Part shown: positions 1-6,264 of the stretch, piece by piece | How the letters are laid out: every line of letters begins with the position of its first letter | Numbering within the stretch: the first letter of the stretch is position 1 | NCBI RefSeq assembly: GCF_937920075.1 | Contig: NZ_CALETI010000180.1 | Location: 1 to 7,344 of the forward strand | Length of the DNA: 7,344 nucleotides | Direction: 5' to 3' | DNA from: an uncultured Agitococcus sp. | GTDB lineage: Bacteria > Pseudomonadota > Gammaproteobacteria > Pseudomonadales > Moraxellaceae | Translations under genes and position numbers: made by a program | The notes under the pieces: model-generated | Database searches by the model: none | What the model saw: the letters and a program-made list of their open reading frames with translations, nothing else | Told to the model about the DNA's origin: nothing

Positions 1-875
1 ATAATTAACTGCTCCCCGTCTTTACTTAACGAGCTATTAAACTTAGGCATTTTTTCTAACACATATGCACAAGCTTTCACTAAAAAGCTTAATAAGGTTA
101 AATTTACGCCTTGGGCTTTTAAACTATCTTTTTGAGAGACTCTAAACGCTTCTAAATCAGTAATATCGGCTTCATCAAATTGAGTCACATGAGGAATATG
201 TAACCATGCCCGATGTAAATTTTGTGCCGATAATTTTTGAATTTTGCTTAGGTCTTTAAACTCAACTTCACCCCATTTACTAAAATCAATGTCAGGCAAG
301 ATGGGCAATCCTGATACCGTTGGATTCACAGCTTGTGTATGCACTGGTGCTGGTGTGTTTAATGCTTGTTTGACAAACTGATGTATATCTTCTTTAACAA
401 TACGGCCTTTTGCTGCCGTGCCTGTTACTTGTTGTAAGTCAACCCCCAACTCACGCGCTAAACGTCTGACGGCTGGGCCACAATGTACCGCAAGCATTTT
501 TGTGGTTTGCCTTTGTTGATCTTGCTTAATTTCTTGATGTGCTATAACTGGTTTTGGCTCGCTTGGTATTGAGGCATGATTAGTGTTGGGCTGATGAATG
601 TCTTGTGCTTGTGGTTGATTGTTATTTGCTGATTGTTCACCTGCCACTGTCACTTGAATTAAAGCCTTGCCTTCGCTAATTTTATCACCAACCTTTACCT
701 CAATGCTTTGTATCGTACCCGCTAAACTACTCGGCACTTCCATACTCGCTTTAGCAGACTCTAAGACCATTAATGGTGTATCAATGCTAATTTGATCGCC
801 AACCTTAACTAAAACTTCTATCACGTCCGCGCTGTCTGTACCTAAATCGGGTGCGTAAATCGTTTGTGTAGTCAT
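1..875 (-). CDS. aceF: Pyruvate dehydrogenase E2, dihydrolipoamide acetyltransferase (partial, C-terminus off the window)
   Basis: This is the E2 core subunit of the cytoplasmic pyruvate dehydrogenase complex. It carries acetyl groups on a lipoyl-lysine and transfers them to CoA. About 291 codons are visible. An N-terminal lipoyl domain (residues ~3-78) has the motif ESAKASMEVPSS, with Lys42 as the predicted lipoylation site. A Gln/Asn/Pro-rich flexible linker follows (~80-125). Next is the E1/E3 subunit-binding domain (~127-173, GPAVRRLARELGVDL and KGRIVKEDI). The start of the catalytic acyltransferase domain comes from ~193 (DFSKWGEVEF, NLHRAW, IPHVTQFDEADITDLEAFR). The DHRxxDG active site lies beyond the left edge. 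Only one lipoyl domain is present, against three in E. coli AceF. The ATG sits 13 bp downstream of aceE, with AAGGAG (885-890) overlapping the aceE stop, so translation is probably coupled. Confidence 0.96.
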   Translation of the reverse strand, partial: MTTQTIYAPDLGTDSADVIEVLVKVGDQISIDTPLMVLESAKASMEVPSSLAGTIQSIEVKVGDKISEGKALIQVTVAGEQSANNNQPQAQDIHQPNTNHASIPSEPKPVIAHQEIKQDQQRQTTKMLAVHCGPAVRRLARELGVDLQQVTGTAAKGRIVKEDIHQFVKQALNTPAPVHTQAVNPTVSGLPILPDIDFSKWGEVEFKDLSKIQKLSAQNLHRAWLHIPHVTQFDEADITDLEAFRVSQKDSLKAQGVNLTLLSFLVKACAYVLEKMPKFNSSLSKDGEQLI

Positions 876-888
876 GGTTATTCTCTCC

Positions 889-3552
889 TTAGATAGTGGG
901 TGCAAACGGTTTGTCAACATTAATCTCAAAACGCTCTAAAGCGTCTTGCACCACACTCCGACCAATCACACCATCATCCGCTAAAGCATTGAGCGCAGCA
1001 ATAGCAATAAAATAACGATTCACTTGAAAATGCTCGCGTAATTTCTCTCGACTATCCGAACGACCAAAACCATCTGTACCTAAGGTGATATAGGGTAAAC
1101 CTTGGGGTAAAAAGGCTCTAATTTGTTCTGAGACAATACGCATATAATCACTGGCAGCGATAATTGCGCCTTTAACTGCATGAAGTTGCTGTGTCACCCA
1201 CGGCACTTTCGGTGCTTCTAAAGGATGCAAATGATTCCAATGTTCACAAGCTAAAGCTTCTTTGCGTAACTCATTAAAACTGGTCACACTCCAAACCGCA
1301 GCACGAATGCCATAGACATTCATTAATAACTCAGCAGCCGCTTCTACTTCGCGTAAAATGACGCCCGAACCCAATAATTGCACTTGATGACCATGCCCTT
1401 CGGGTGCGGCTTTTAACAGATATAAACCACGACGAATACCCTCTTCTACACCACTTGGCATAGCAGGATGCGGATAATTTTCGTTCATGGTTGTTAAGTA
1501 ATAAAACACCGATTCATTTTGTTGATACATGCGGCGTAAACCATCTTGAATAATCACTGCCAATTCATAAGCATAACAAGGGTCATAGGCCACACAATTG
1601 GGAATGGTACTGGCTAATAAATGGGAATGACCATCTTGATGCTGCAAACCTTCACCATTTAAGGTGGTACGGCCACTGGTTGCACCTAACAAAAAGCCTT
1701 TAGCTTGAATATCACCTGCCGCCCATGCCAAATCACCAATACGTTGAAAACCAAACATCGAATAAAAAATATAAAACGGTATCATCGGCAAACGGTGCAT
1801 ACAATAAGACGTGCCAACTGCAATCCATGCACTCATCGCCCCTGCTTCATTAATACCTTCTTCGAGCATTCTGCCCTTTTTATCTTCCTTGTAATACATC
1901 ATTTGCGCTGAGTCTTCGGGTGTGTATAACTGACCAACATGGGAATAAATGCCCATTTGTCTAAACATACCTTCCATACCAAAAGTCCGTGCTTCATCAG
2001 GCACAATGGGTACAACTCGCTCACCTATTTGGCTGTCTTTGAGCAAAATATTTAACAAACGCACAAATGCCATGGTAGTTGAAATGGCGCGCTCTGAACC
2101 TTGCAATACACTGTCAAACTGCGCTAATTCAGGCACAACTAATGGATGAGCTTGATTATCTCGACTGGGTAAATAGCCGCCTAATTTTTGCCGTCTCTCG
2201 TGCATATAGCGTAATTCTAGGCTATTTTCTGAAGGACGATAAAACGGTACTTTTTTTAGCTCTTCATCACTAAATGGCATATCAAAACGATCACGGAAGG
2301 CTTTAAGCGAATCTAAATCGAGCTTCTTTAATTGGTGTGTTTTATTGACCGCTTCGCCTGCACCTGTACCATAACCTTTGACGGTTTTGGCCAAAATAAC
2401 GGTTGGCTGGCCTTGATGAGCCATCGCTTTGGCATAAGCGGCATACACTTTATACGGGTCATGGCCACCACGATTTAACTGATAAATCTCTTCATCAGTT
2501 AAATGTTCAACCATCGCTTTTAATTCAGGATATTTGCCAAAAAAATGCTCGCGGGTATACGCGCCACCATGAGTTTTAAAGGCTTGATACTCACCATCGA
2601 CACATTCTTCCATACGTTGCTTTAAAACGCCTGTGGTATCGTTGGCCAACAAATTATCCCATTTGCGCCCCCACACTACTTTAATCACATTCCAACCTGC
2701 GCCTCTAAATACGGACTCCAACTCTTGAATAATTTTGCCATTACCGCGCACTGGCCCGTCTAAACGCTGTAAATTACAATTAATGACAAACACTAAATTA
2801 TCGAGTTTTTCTCGGCCTGCTAAGGCAATAGCTCCCAAAGATTCTGGCTCATCCATTTCGCCATCACCTAAAAACGCCCACACTTTGCGTTGTTGTTCGG
2901 GCAATAATTCTCGGTTAATTAAATACTTAGTCACATGAGCTTGATAAATGGCCATAATCGGCCCTAAACCCATCGACACTGTTGGAAATTGCCAATAATC
3001 GGGCATTAACCACGGATGCGGATAACTCGATAAGCCTTTGCCATCGACTTCACGTCTAAAGTTTTCTAATTGTGCCTCACTGATTCGCCCTTCTAAATAA
3101 GAACGCGCATAAATACCGGGTGAAGAATGGCCTTGGTAATAAATTAAATCGCCACCAAAGGTGTCGTGTGGCGCACGAAAAAAATGATTAAAACCAATAT
3201 CATATAAAGTAGCACTCGAAGCAAAGGTAGCAATATGTCCACCTAACTCGTCATCATTATCATTGGCACGCATCACCATAGCCAAAGCATTCCAACGAAT
3301 CAACGAGCGGATTCGACGCTCCATATAAGGATCGCCTGCTAACATCGGTTCTTCTTGGGGAGAAATGGTATTAATATAGGGCGTATTTAAACGACTTAGC
3401 TGCACACCAAAACGATTAGCATGAGCAGTTAAAGCTTGTAATAAAAACTTGGCGCGCTCTACACCTTCGCGCTCAACCACTGATTCAAAAGCTTCTAACC
3501 ATTCTTGGGTTTCTACCGAATCAATATCATTATATATTTTATGCTGAGTCAT
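889..3552 (-). CDS. aceE: Pyruvate dehydrogenase E1 component, homodimeric type
   Basis: This is the thiamine diphosphate-dependent E1 that decarboxylates pyruvate and reductively acetylates the lipoyl group of AceF. It is 887 residues long, the same length I recall for E. coli AceE, and collinear with it. The ThDP/Mg motif begins GDGEMDEPES at 229 and ends at VINCN; Asp230 and Asn260 are the expected Mg ligands. His106 and His142 occupy the E. coli active-site positions. The mobile active-site loop keeps its histidine (NKTHQLKK, His406). Glu520 (DEARTFGMEG), Glu569 (EEGINEAGA) and His638 (GLQHQDGHSH) match E. coli Glu522, Glu571 and His640. No catalytic residue is missing, so the enzyme should be active. 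The ATG is preceded by GGAGGGG at 6 to 7 bases. It is the first gene of an operon with aceF. No lpd is visible, but the downstream side lies outside the window. Confidence 0.98.
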   Translation of the reverse strand: MTQHKIYNDIDSVETQEWLEAFESVVEREGVERAKFLLQALTAHANRFGVQLSRLNTPYINTISPQEEPMLAGDPYMERRIRSLIRWNALAMVMRANDNDDELGGHIATFASSATLYDIGFNHFFRAPHDTFGGDLIYYQGHSSPGIYARSYLEGRISEAQLENFRREVDGKGLSSYPHPWLMPDYWQFPTVSMGLGPIMAIYQAHVTKYLINRELLPEQQRKVWAFLGDGEMDEPESLGAIALAGREKLDNLVFVINCNLQRLDGPVRGNGKIIQELESVFRGAGWNVIKVVWGRKWDNLLANDTTGVLKQRMEECVDGEYQAFKTHGGAYTREHFFGKYPELKAMVEHLTDEEIYQLNRGGHDPYKVYAAYAKAMAHQGQPTVILAKTVKGYGTGAGEAVNKTHQLKKLDLDSLKAFRDRFDMPFSDEELKKVPFYRPSENSLELRYMHERRQKLGGYLPSRDNQAHPLVVPELAQFDSVLQGSERAISTTMAFVRLLNILLKDSQIGERVVPIVPDEARTFGMEGMFRQMGIYSHVGQLYTPEDSAQMMYYKEDKKGRMLEEGINEAGAMSAWIAVGTSYCMHRLPMIPFYIFYSMFGFQRIGDLAWAAGDIQAKGFLLGATSGRTTLNGEGLQHQDGHSHLLASTIPNCVAYDPCYAYELAVIIQDGLRRMYQQNESVFYYLTTMNENYPHPAMPSGVEEGIRRGLYLLKAAPEGHGHQVQLLGSGVILREVEAAAELLMNVYGIRAAVWSVTSFNELRKEALACEHWNHLHPLEAPKVPWVTQQLHAVKGAIIAASDYMRIVSEQIRAFLPQGLPYITLGTDGFGRSDSREKLREHFQVNRYFIAIAALNALADDGVIGRSVVQDALERFEINVDKPFAPTI

Positions 3553-3578
3553 ACGCCCCTCCGTGTTTTATTTTATGA

Positions 3579-3599
3579 TTAACAGGGTTATACCGTTAA
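3579..3599. promoter_or_regulatory. Candidate PdhR-like operator over the aceE -10
   Basis: The nine bases GGTTATACC (3586-3594) form a GGTnnnACC palindrome, which is the core of the E. coli PdhR box (ATTGGTnnnACCAAT). The outer ATT/AAT arms of that box are not conserved here. The core sits inside a looser inverted pair, TTAAC (3579-3583) and GTTAA (3595-3599), and overlaps the proposed -10. A repressor bound there would block aceE transcription. Only the core matches, and no regulator gene is in the window. Confidence 0.3.
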
Positions 3600-3616
3600 A
3601 ACAGCTCGGGGCGCAA
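3587..3616 (-). promoter_or_regulatory. Probable sigma70 promoter of aceE-aceF
   Basis: Read on the minus strand, TTGCGC (3611-3616) is followed after 18 bases by TATAAC (3587-3592), a five-of-six match to the -10 consensus. Transcription would start near 3580, leaving a leader of about 28 bases before the aceE ATG. The -35 is weak, as expected of a regulated promoter. An alternative pair is CTGACA with TTTTAA slightly upstream. This is a consensus match only. Confidence 0.4.
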
Positions 3617-3648
3617 TCTTGTCAGTTTGTTTTTTAAGCACCTGTTTG

Positions 3649-3657
3649 TGATATTCT
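3649..3657 (+). promoter_or_regulatory. Possible extended -10 promoter for the cyclase gene
   Basis: TGA-TATTCT is an extended -10 (TGn plus a hexamer close to TATAAT). It has only a weak T-rich -35 (TTGTTT at 3627-3632, 19-base spacer). It would give a leader of about 40 bases before the ATG at 3705. It lies back to back with the aceE promoter. The assignment is tentative. Confidence 0.25.
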
Positions 3658-3704
3658 TAAATCAGTGCTATTGCAATTGTTTAAAAATTGGAGGTAGGTA
3701 AATC

Positions 3705-4277
3705 ATGCAAAATTTCTTTGGCCTGATTGATCGTCTTAATGCACATCCCGAACAAAAAGATGAGTTAGAAACACAAATATGGCAACAGTATGGCTTTCAT
3801 AAAGCGGTTTTGGCTCTAGATATGAGTGGGTTTTCTTTAACAGTGCGTCGTCAAGGCATTATTGCCTATTTAGCGAAAATCCGAAAAATGCAACACTGCA
3901 CACAACCATTAATTAGCCAACATAACGGAGAGTTAGTTAAATATAGTGCCGATAATCTGATGGCTACTTTTGATGATTGCCAACAAGCCTTATTAGCCGC
4001 CATTGACATTCGTCAACAATGTCAACAACAAGATACACCTGTCAGCATTGGTTTAGATTTTGGTCGTATCTTAACCATTCCACAGCAAGACTGTTATGGT
4101 GATGCTGTCAATATTGCCTATAAATTGGGTGAAGATCTTGCCGAAAAAAATGAAATTTTAGTCAGCGATAATTTTTATCAACAAATTACTCCCCATACGA
4201 CAGTGCAATTTGAATCTCATCAGTTTCATATTTCTGGCTTAGAATTTAAGGCTTATTCTGTTGCTCCGCAAAAATGA
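3705..4277 (+). CDS. Stand-alone class III adenylate/guanylate cyclase domain protein
   Basis: This 190-residue soluble protein consists almost entirely of a class III nucleotidyl cyclase homology domain (~33-188), which in active members makes cAMP or cGMP as a homodimer. The first metal site is Asp39 (ALDMSGFS). The VKxxGD motif appears as VKYSAD, keeping the base-contacting Lys79 and second metal Asp83 but with Ala for Gly. GLDFGRI follows at 116-122. DCYGDAVNIAYKLGED places Asp129 where adenylate cyclases have their adenine-selecting Asp, and Asn136 at the transition-state Asn. The partner Arg is replaced by Lys140. Residues ~1-32 form a short helical-looking extension; there is no membrane segment or sensor domain. 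GGAGG (3690-3694) precedes the ATG by 10 bases. It diverges from aceE, and its 3' end overlaps trmL by 25 bp. Residue content suggests adenylate rather than guanylate specificity, but the Arg-to-Lys change leaves activity uncertain. Confidence 0.85.
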   Translation: MQNFFGLIDRLNAHPEQKDELETQIWQQYGFHKAVLALDMSGFSLTVRRQGIIAYLAKIRKMQHCTQPLISQHNGELVKYSADNLMATFDDCQQALLAAIDIRQQCQQQDTPVSIGLDFGRILTIPQQDCYGDAVNIAYKLGEDLAEKNEILVSDNFYQQITPHTTVQFESHQFHISGLEFKAYSVAPQK

Positions 4278-4723
4278 CATTGCCGCCATGCTTCATAAAC
4301 AGTCACTGCTACCGCATTGGACAAATTCAAACTGCGGCCTGCCTTCATTGGCAACTTGACAAACTGCTCTGCATTCAAATTTAACTCAGTCATCATCTCA
4401 GGCGTTAAACCTGTACTTTCTGGGCCAAATAACAATAAATCTTGTTCATTATAAGCAACAGAATAGGCATTTTGCTTAGCTCTAGCACTAAAAGCCAAAA
4501 TGCGTTTGGGTTGAATATGTTGCAAACAGGCAGACCAATTATCATGAATTTGTACCCTTGCCCATTCATGATAATCTAAACCTGCACGACGTAATTTGCT
4601 ATCTTCCAAATCAAAACCTAAGGGTTTAACCAGATGTAAATTTGCACCAGTATTAGCACATAATCTAATGATATTTCCTGTATTTCCTGCAATCTCTGGT
4701 CTAAACAGCACAATATTCAACAT
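4253..4723 (-). CDS. trmL: tRNA (cytidine/uridine-34-2'-O)-methyltransferase TrmL (YibK family)
   Basis: This SPOUT-class, SAM-dependent enzyme methylates the 2'-OH of wobble nucleotide 34 in tRNA-Leu isoacceptors. The 156-residue product matches the family length (about 157 in E. coli). It begins MLNIVLFRPEIAGNTGNI, and Arg20 in NTGNIIRLCANTG is the expected catalytic Arg. LRRAGLDYHEW follows at 44-54, the SAM-binding FGPESTGL at 99-106, and the C-terminal knot GRSLNLSNAVAVTVYEAWR at ~129-147. A longer reading from a TTG at 4765 would add 14 residues absent from the family, so I chose the ATG at 4723. The ribosome site is weak (AAGCGA). The last codons overlap the convergent cyclase gene. 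Its own promoter lies just upstream. Confidence 0.95.
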   Translation of the reverse strand: MLNIVLFRPEIAGNTGNIIRLCANTGANLHLVKPLGFDLEDSKLRRAGLDYHEWARVQIHDNWSACLQHIQPKRILAFSARAKQNAYSVAYNEQDLLLFGPESTGLTPEMMTELNLNAEQFVKLPMKAGRSLNLSNAVAVTVYEAWRQCHFCGATE

Positions 4724-4767
4724 AAAAATTCGCTTATAATTTATAAACTTAAAAAATATTAGCAAAA

Positions 4768-4797
4768 ATTTTATGTATTTTTAATTTTTTTTGTCAA
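4768..4797 (-). promoter_or_regulatory. Sigma70 promoter of trmL
   Basis: On the minus strand a perfect TTGACA (4792-4797) is followed after 18 bases by TAAAAT (4768-4773), a five-of-six -10. The spacer is A/T-rich. Transcription would start near 4761, giving a leader of about 38 bases. This start lies downstream of the TTG at 4765, which supports the ATG at 4723 as the true start of trmL. Confidence 0.6.
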
Positions 4798-4830
4798 CTT
4801 TATTTTAAATCAGACGTTTTTTACAGTAGC

Positions 4831-4857
4831 AACATACTTAGCTCTTTTTTGTATGTT
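4831..4857 (+). repeat. 7-bp inverted repeat in the leader of the exported repeat protein gene
   Basis: AACATAC (4831-4837) and GTATGTT (4851-4857) are perfect inverted arms around a 13-base T-rich loop. They end 13 bases before the GGAG ribosome site of the gene at 4882. They could form a leader hairpin or a protein-binding site. Arms this short can arise by chance. I found no convincing sigma70 promoter on the plus strand between 4724 and 4881. Confidence 0.25.
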
Positions 4858-4881
4858 CAACTCAAATACTGGAGAACGATC

Positions 4882-5469
4882 ATGACAAAAGGTCACGCTT
4901 TAATTTTAGCCGCTGTATTAGCCACTATCACTCAACAAACTTTTGCTCGCGAAGGTGGATTTGGTGGAGGCCAACGTATGGAGCATGCTCGTCCACATCA
5001 AGGTGAGATGGGACGCGAACGTGCTGCTAAACGTCAAAATTTTAGTGAAACTAGCACTCGCACCTTAGCTAATGGTGAAACAGTCAAACGTGAAACCACA
5101 CAAACAGCCACTGACAATGGTTTTACTCGTAATAGTACATTAACAAATGGTGCAGGCCAAACTGCTACTAAAAATATCACTGTTGTTAATGATAAAGAAA
5201 CTGGTACACATACTCGTACCATGTCAGGTACAACATTTGATGGCAAAAGCTATAGCAATACTAGCACCAGCCAAAAAACAGAAGATGGCTTTAACCGTAG
5301 TCATAGTTTTACTACAGCTGATGGAAAAACAGGTAGCAAGCAAGTGACTGGTGTTGTTGATAAAGAAGCAGGTACGGTCACCAAAACCACCACAATCAAT
5401 ACGCCTAACGGTGAAAGCAAACAACATAGTGTCACGCATCAACTCAATCCACAAACGAGTGCAAATTAA
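4882..5469 (+). CDS. Exported Thr/Gly-rich protein with two 56-residue repeats, function unknown
   Basis: I do not recognise a family for this 195-residue protein. It has a likely Sec signal peptide (residues 1-22, hydrophobic LILAAVLATI, cleavage near TFA-REGG). A basic, Gly/His/Arg-rich segment follows (~23-52). Two repeats of exactly 56 residues (64-119 and 120-175) then begin a third copy at 176 (NGES). Shared positions include DNGFTR/EDGFNR and DKETGTHT/DKEAGTVT. The composition (Thr, Ser, Gly, Asn, Lys) suggests an extended beta structure. There is no Cys and no other membrane segment, so it is probably periplasmic or extracellular. The ATG at 4882 is preceded by GGAGAA (4871-4876). An in-frame TTG at 4849 has no better ribosome site and would put extra residues before the signal peptide. 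It lies on the same strand as the sigma-factor cassette, separated by a MITE-like element, and may belong to that system, which is inference. Confidence 0.75.
   Translation: MTKGHALILAAVLATITQQTFAREGGFGGGQRMEHARPHQGEMGRERAAKRQNFSETSTRTLANGETVKRETTQTATDNGFTRNSTLTNGAGQTATKNITVVNDKETGTHTRTMSGTTFDGKSYSNTSTSQKTEDGFNRSHSFTTADGKTGSKQVTGVVDKEAGTVTKTTTINTPNGESKQHSVTHQLNPQTSAN
5071..5406 (+). repeat. Coding tandem repeat, 2 x 168 bp, diverged
   Basis: The two units, 5071-5238 and 5239-5406, encode the 56-residue repeats of the exported protein with no gap between copies. About 20 of the 56 residue positions are identical by eye. The DNA copies have diverged much further, so this looks like an old duplication kept by selection on the protein rather than a recent expansion. 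Confidence 0.6.
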
Positions 5470-5528
5470 CAGAGTGCCAAAAGATGCTTGCCTATGGACA
5501 CACAATGGCTTATGGTCATGGACTATTT

Positions 5529-5629
5529 TAGGACTTACGCGGTTATTGCTTATTTGCTCACTAAACAATCGCTTTTAGCGATTTTTAGTTCACAAAACGC
5601 GCTAATTTCAGTGAAATGCGTAAGTCCTA
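5529..5629. mobile_element. MITE-like element, 97 bp, flanked by TA
   Basis: GGACTTACGC (5531-5540) and its exact reverse complement GCGTAAGTCC (5618-5627) bound a 97-bp non-coding segment. Each end is flanked by TA (5529-5530 and 5628-5629), the target duplication typical of IS630/Tc1-mariner transposition. The interior contains a strong hairpin and no open frame. This is the form of a miniature inverted-repeat transposable element moved by a transposase elsewhere. The ends are short (12 bp counting TA) and diverge immediately inward, so an old copy is likely. It lies in the only long non-coding gap on the right half, between the exported repeat protein and the sigma-factor operon. Confidence 0.6.
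5560..5589 (+). terminator. Hairpin inside the MITE, possible terminator
   Basis: ACTAAA plus AATCGC (5560-5572, with one bulged C at 5566) pairs with GCGATT plus TTTAGT (5578-5589) around a TTTTA loop, giving a 12-bp stem. The inner AATCGC/GCGATT stem runs directly into a T-tract (5582-5586), so on the plus strand it could end transcription from the exported-protein gene. It may equally be only the structural core of the MITE. No other terminator follows that gene. Confidence 0.4.
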
Positions 5630-5650
5630 TATTTAAAAACATAGTATTGA

Positions 5651-5676
5651 AAGAAAGTCATGATAATGACTTTCTT
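5651..5676. promoter_or_regulatory. Perfect 26-bp palindrome upstream of the sigma-factor gene
   Basis: AAGAAAGTCAT (5651-5661) and ATGACTTTCTT (5666-5676) are perfect 11-bp arms around GATA. The structure ends 18 bases before the ATG at 5695. There is no T-tract after it on the plus strand, so it is not a standard terminator. It could be a dimeric-regulator operator or a 5'-leader hairpin controlling translation of the operon. The sequence GATAAT within it (5662-5667) resembles a -10, but I see no matching -35. Confidence 0.5.
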
Positions 5677-5694
5677 CACACAAAGAATAATACG

Positions 5695-6264
5695 ATGTCG
5701 ACACGTCCAGCCCCATTAACCATACAACAATGGCTAAAAGAAATTGGTCGCCGAGCTTTAGTAATGACCGAGCTAGCGACTAATTTTCATCATCAAAGCC
5801 AAGACATTGTGCAAGATAGTTTGCTCTCATTTATCAATCACTATAGTGATAAACCTAGCGAACAATGGACACCTTTATTTTATGGCATTCTACGCAACCA
5901 AATTACTGATTGGAAACGAAAACAAGCTCGTCGTAGTAAATGGTTAACATGGTTTAGTAGTCATACAATTGATGATGAGGATGAAATCAATCCCTTTGAG
6001 CAAATCGCTAATAGTTATGAAGATAATCCTGCGCAACTCTTAGCCAATGCGAGTGATATTAAATTAGTACAACAGGTGTTAAGCACTTTACCAGAACGAC
6101 AACAACAAGCTTTTTTATTGCGGGCATGGGAAGGTTTAGATATTCAAACAACCTCTCAAATTATGGGCTGTAGCGAAAGTAGTGTAAAAACACATTATAG
6201 CCGAGCATTAAGCATACTGCGTTCAGCGTTAAATCAAGCAAATGTTGGCGGAGAAACATCATGA
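5695..6264 (+). CDS. ECF-like sigma-70 family RNA polymerase sigma factor
   Basis: This 189-residue protein would direct RNA polymerase to a specialised promoter set. Sigma region 2 spans ~16-80 (QDIVQDSLLSFINHYSDK, LFYGILRNQITDWKRKQARR). An acidic linker follows (~92-112, DDEDEINPFEQ). Region 4 spans ~124-178 (LPERQQQAFLLRAWEGLDI, then the helix-turn-helix MGCSESSVKTHYSRALSILR). This matches the short sigma factors that Beta- and Gammaproteobacteria carry beside DUF3619 and DUF3106 genes. An in-frame ATG at 5488 would add 69 residues, but they are encoded by the MITE and palindrome and resemble nothing, so I chose ATG 5695 despite a weak ribosome site (AAAGAA). The stop overlaps the next ATG (ATGA at 6261). 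The regulon is unknown; autoregulation through the upstream palindrome is possible but unproven. Confidence 0.9.
   Translation: MSTRPAPLTIQQWLKEIGRRALVMTELATNFHHQSQDIVQDSLLSFINHYSDKPSEQWTPLFYGILRNQITDWKRKQARRSKWLTWFSSHTIDDEDEINPFEQIANSYEDNPAQLLANASDIKLVQQVLSTLPERQQQAFLLRAWEGLDIQTTSQIMGCSESSVKTHYSRALSILRSALNQANVGGETS

Noticed and set aside
1705..2938. Plus-strand open frames of 64-68 codons within aceE
   Set aside because: They are opposite-strand shadows of a highly conserved gene, with no ribosome sites and no recognisable product.
3674..3690. CAATT/AATTG inverted repeat before the cyclase ribosome site
   Set aside because: Five-base arms in AT-rich DNA are expected by chance, and the repeat would pair too weakly to hide the ribosome site.
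4724..4765. TTG start adding 14 residues to TrmL
   Set aside because: The family begins at MLNIV, and the proposed transcription start near 4761 would fall inside the extension.
4849..4881. TTG start adding 11 residues to the exported repeat protein
   Set aside because: ATG 4882 has GGAGAA at good spacing and begins a normal signal peptide; the extension would put polar residues before it.
5034..5568. Minus-strand and alternate-frame open frames over the repeat protein gene
   Set aside because: They follow the repeat composition of the real gene in other frames and have no start context or similarity.
5628..5633. TATATT as a -10 box for the sigma operon at the MITE edge
   Set aside because: No acceptable -35 lies 16 to 18 bases upstream, so I do not claim a promoter.
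5488..5694. In-frame 69-residue N-terminal extension of the sigma factor from ATG 5488
   Set aside because: It runs through the MITE-like element and the palindrome, resembles no sigma-factor region, and ATG 5695 gives a normal-length protein.
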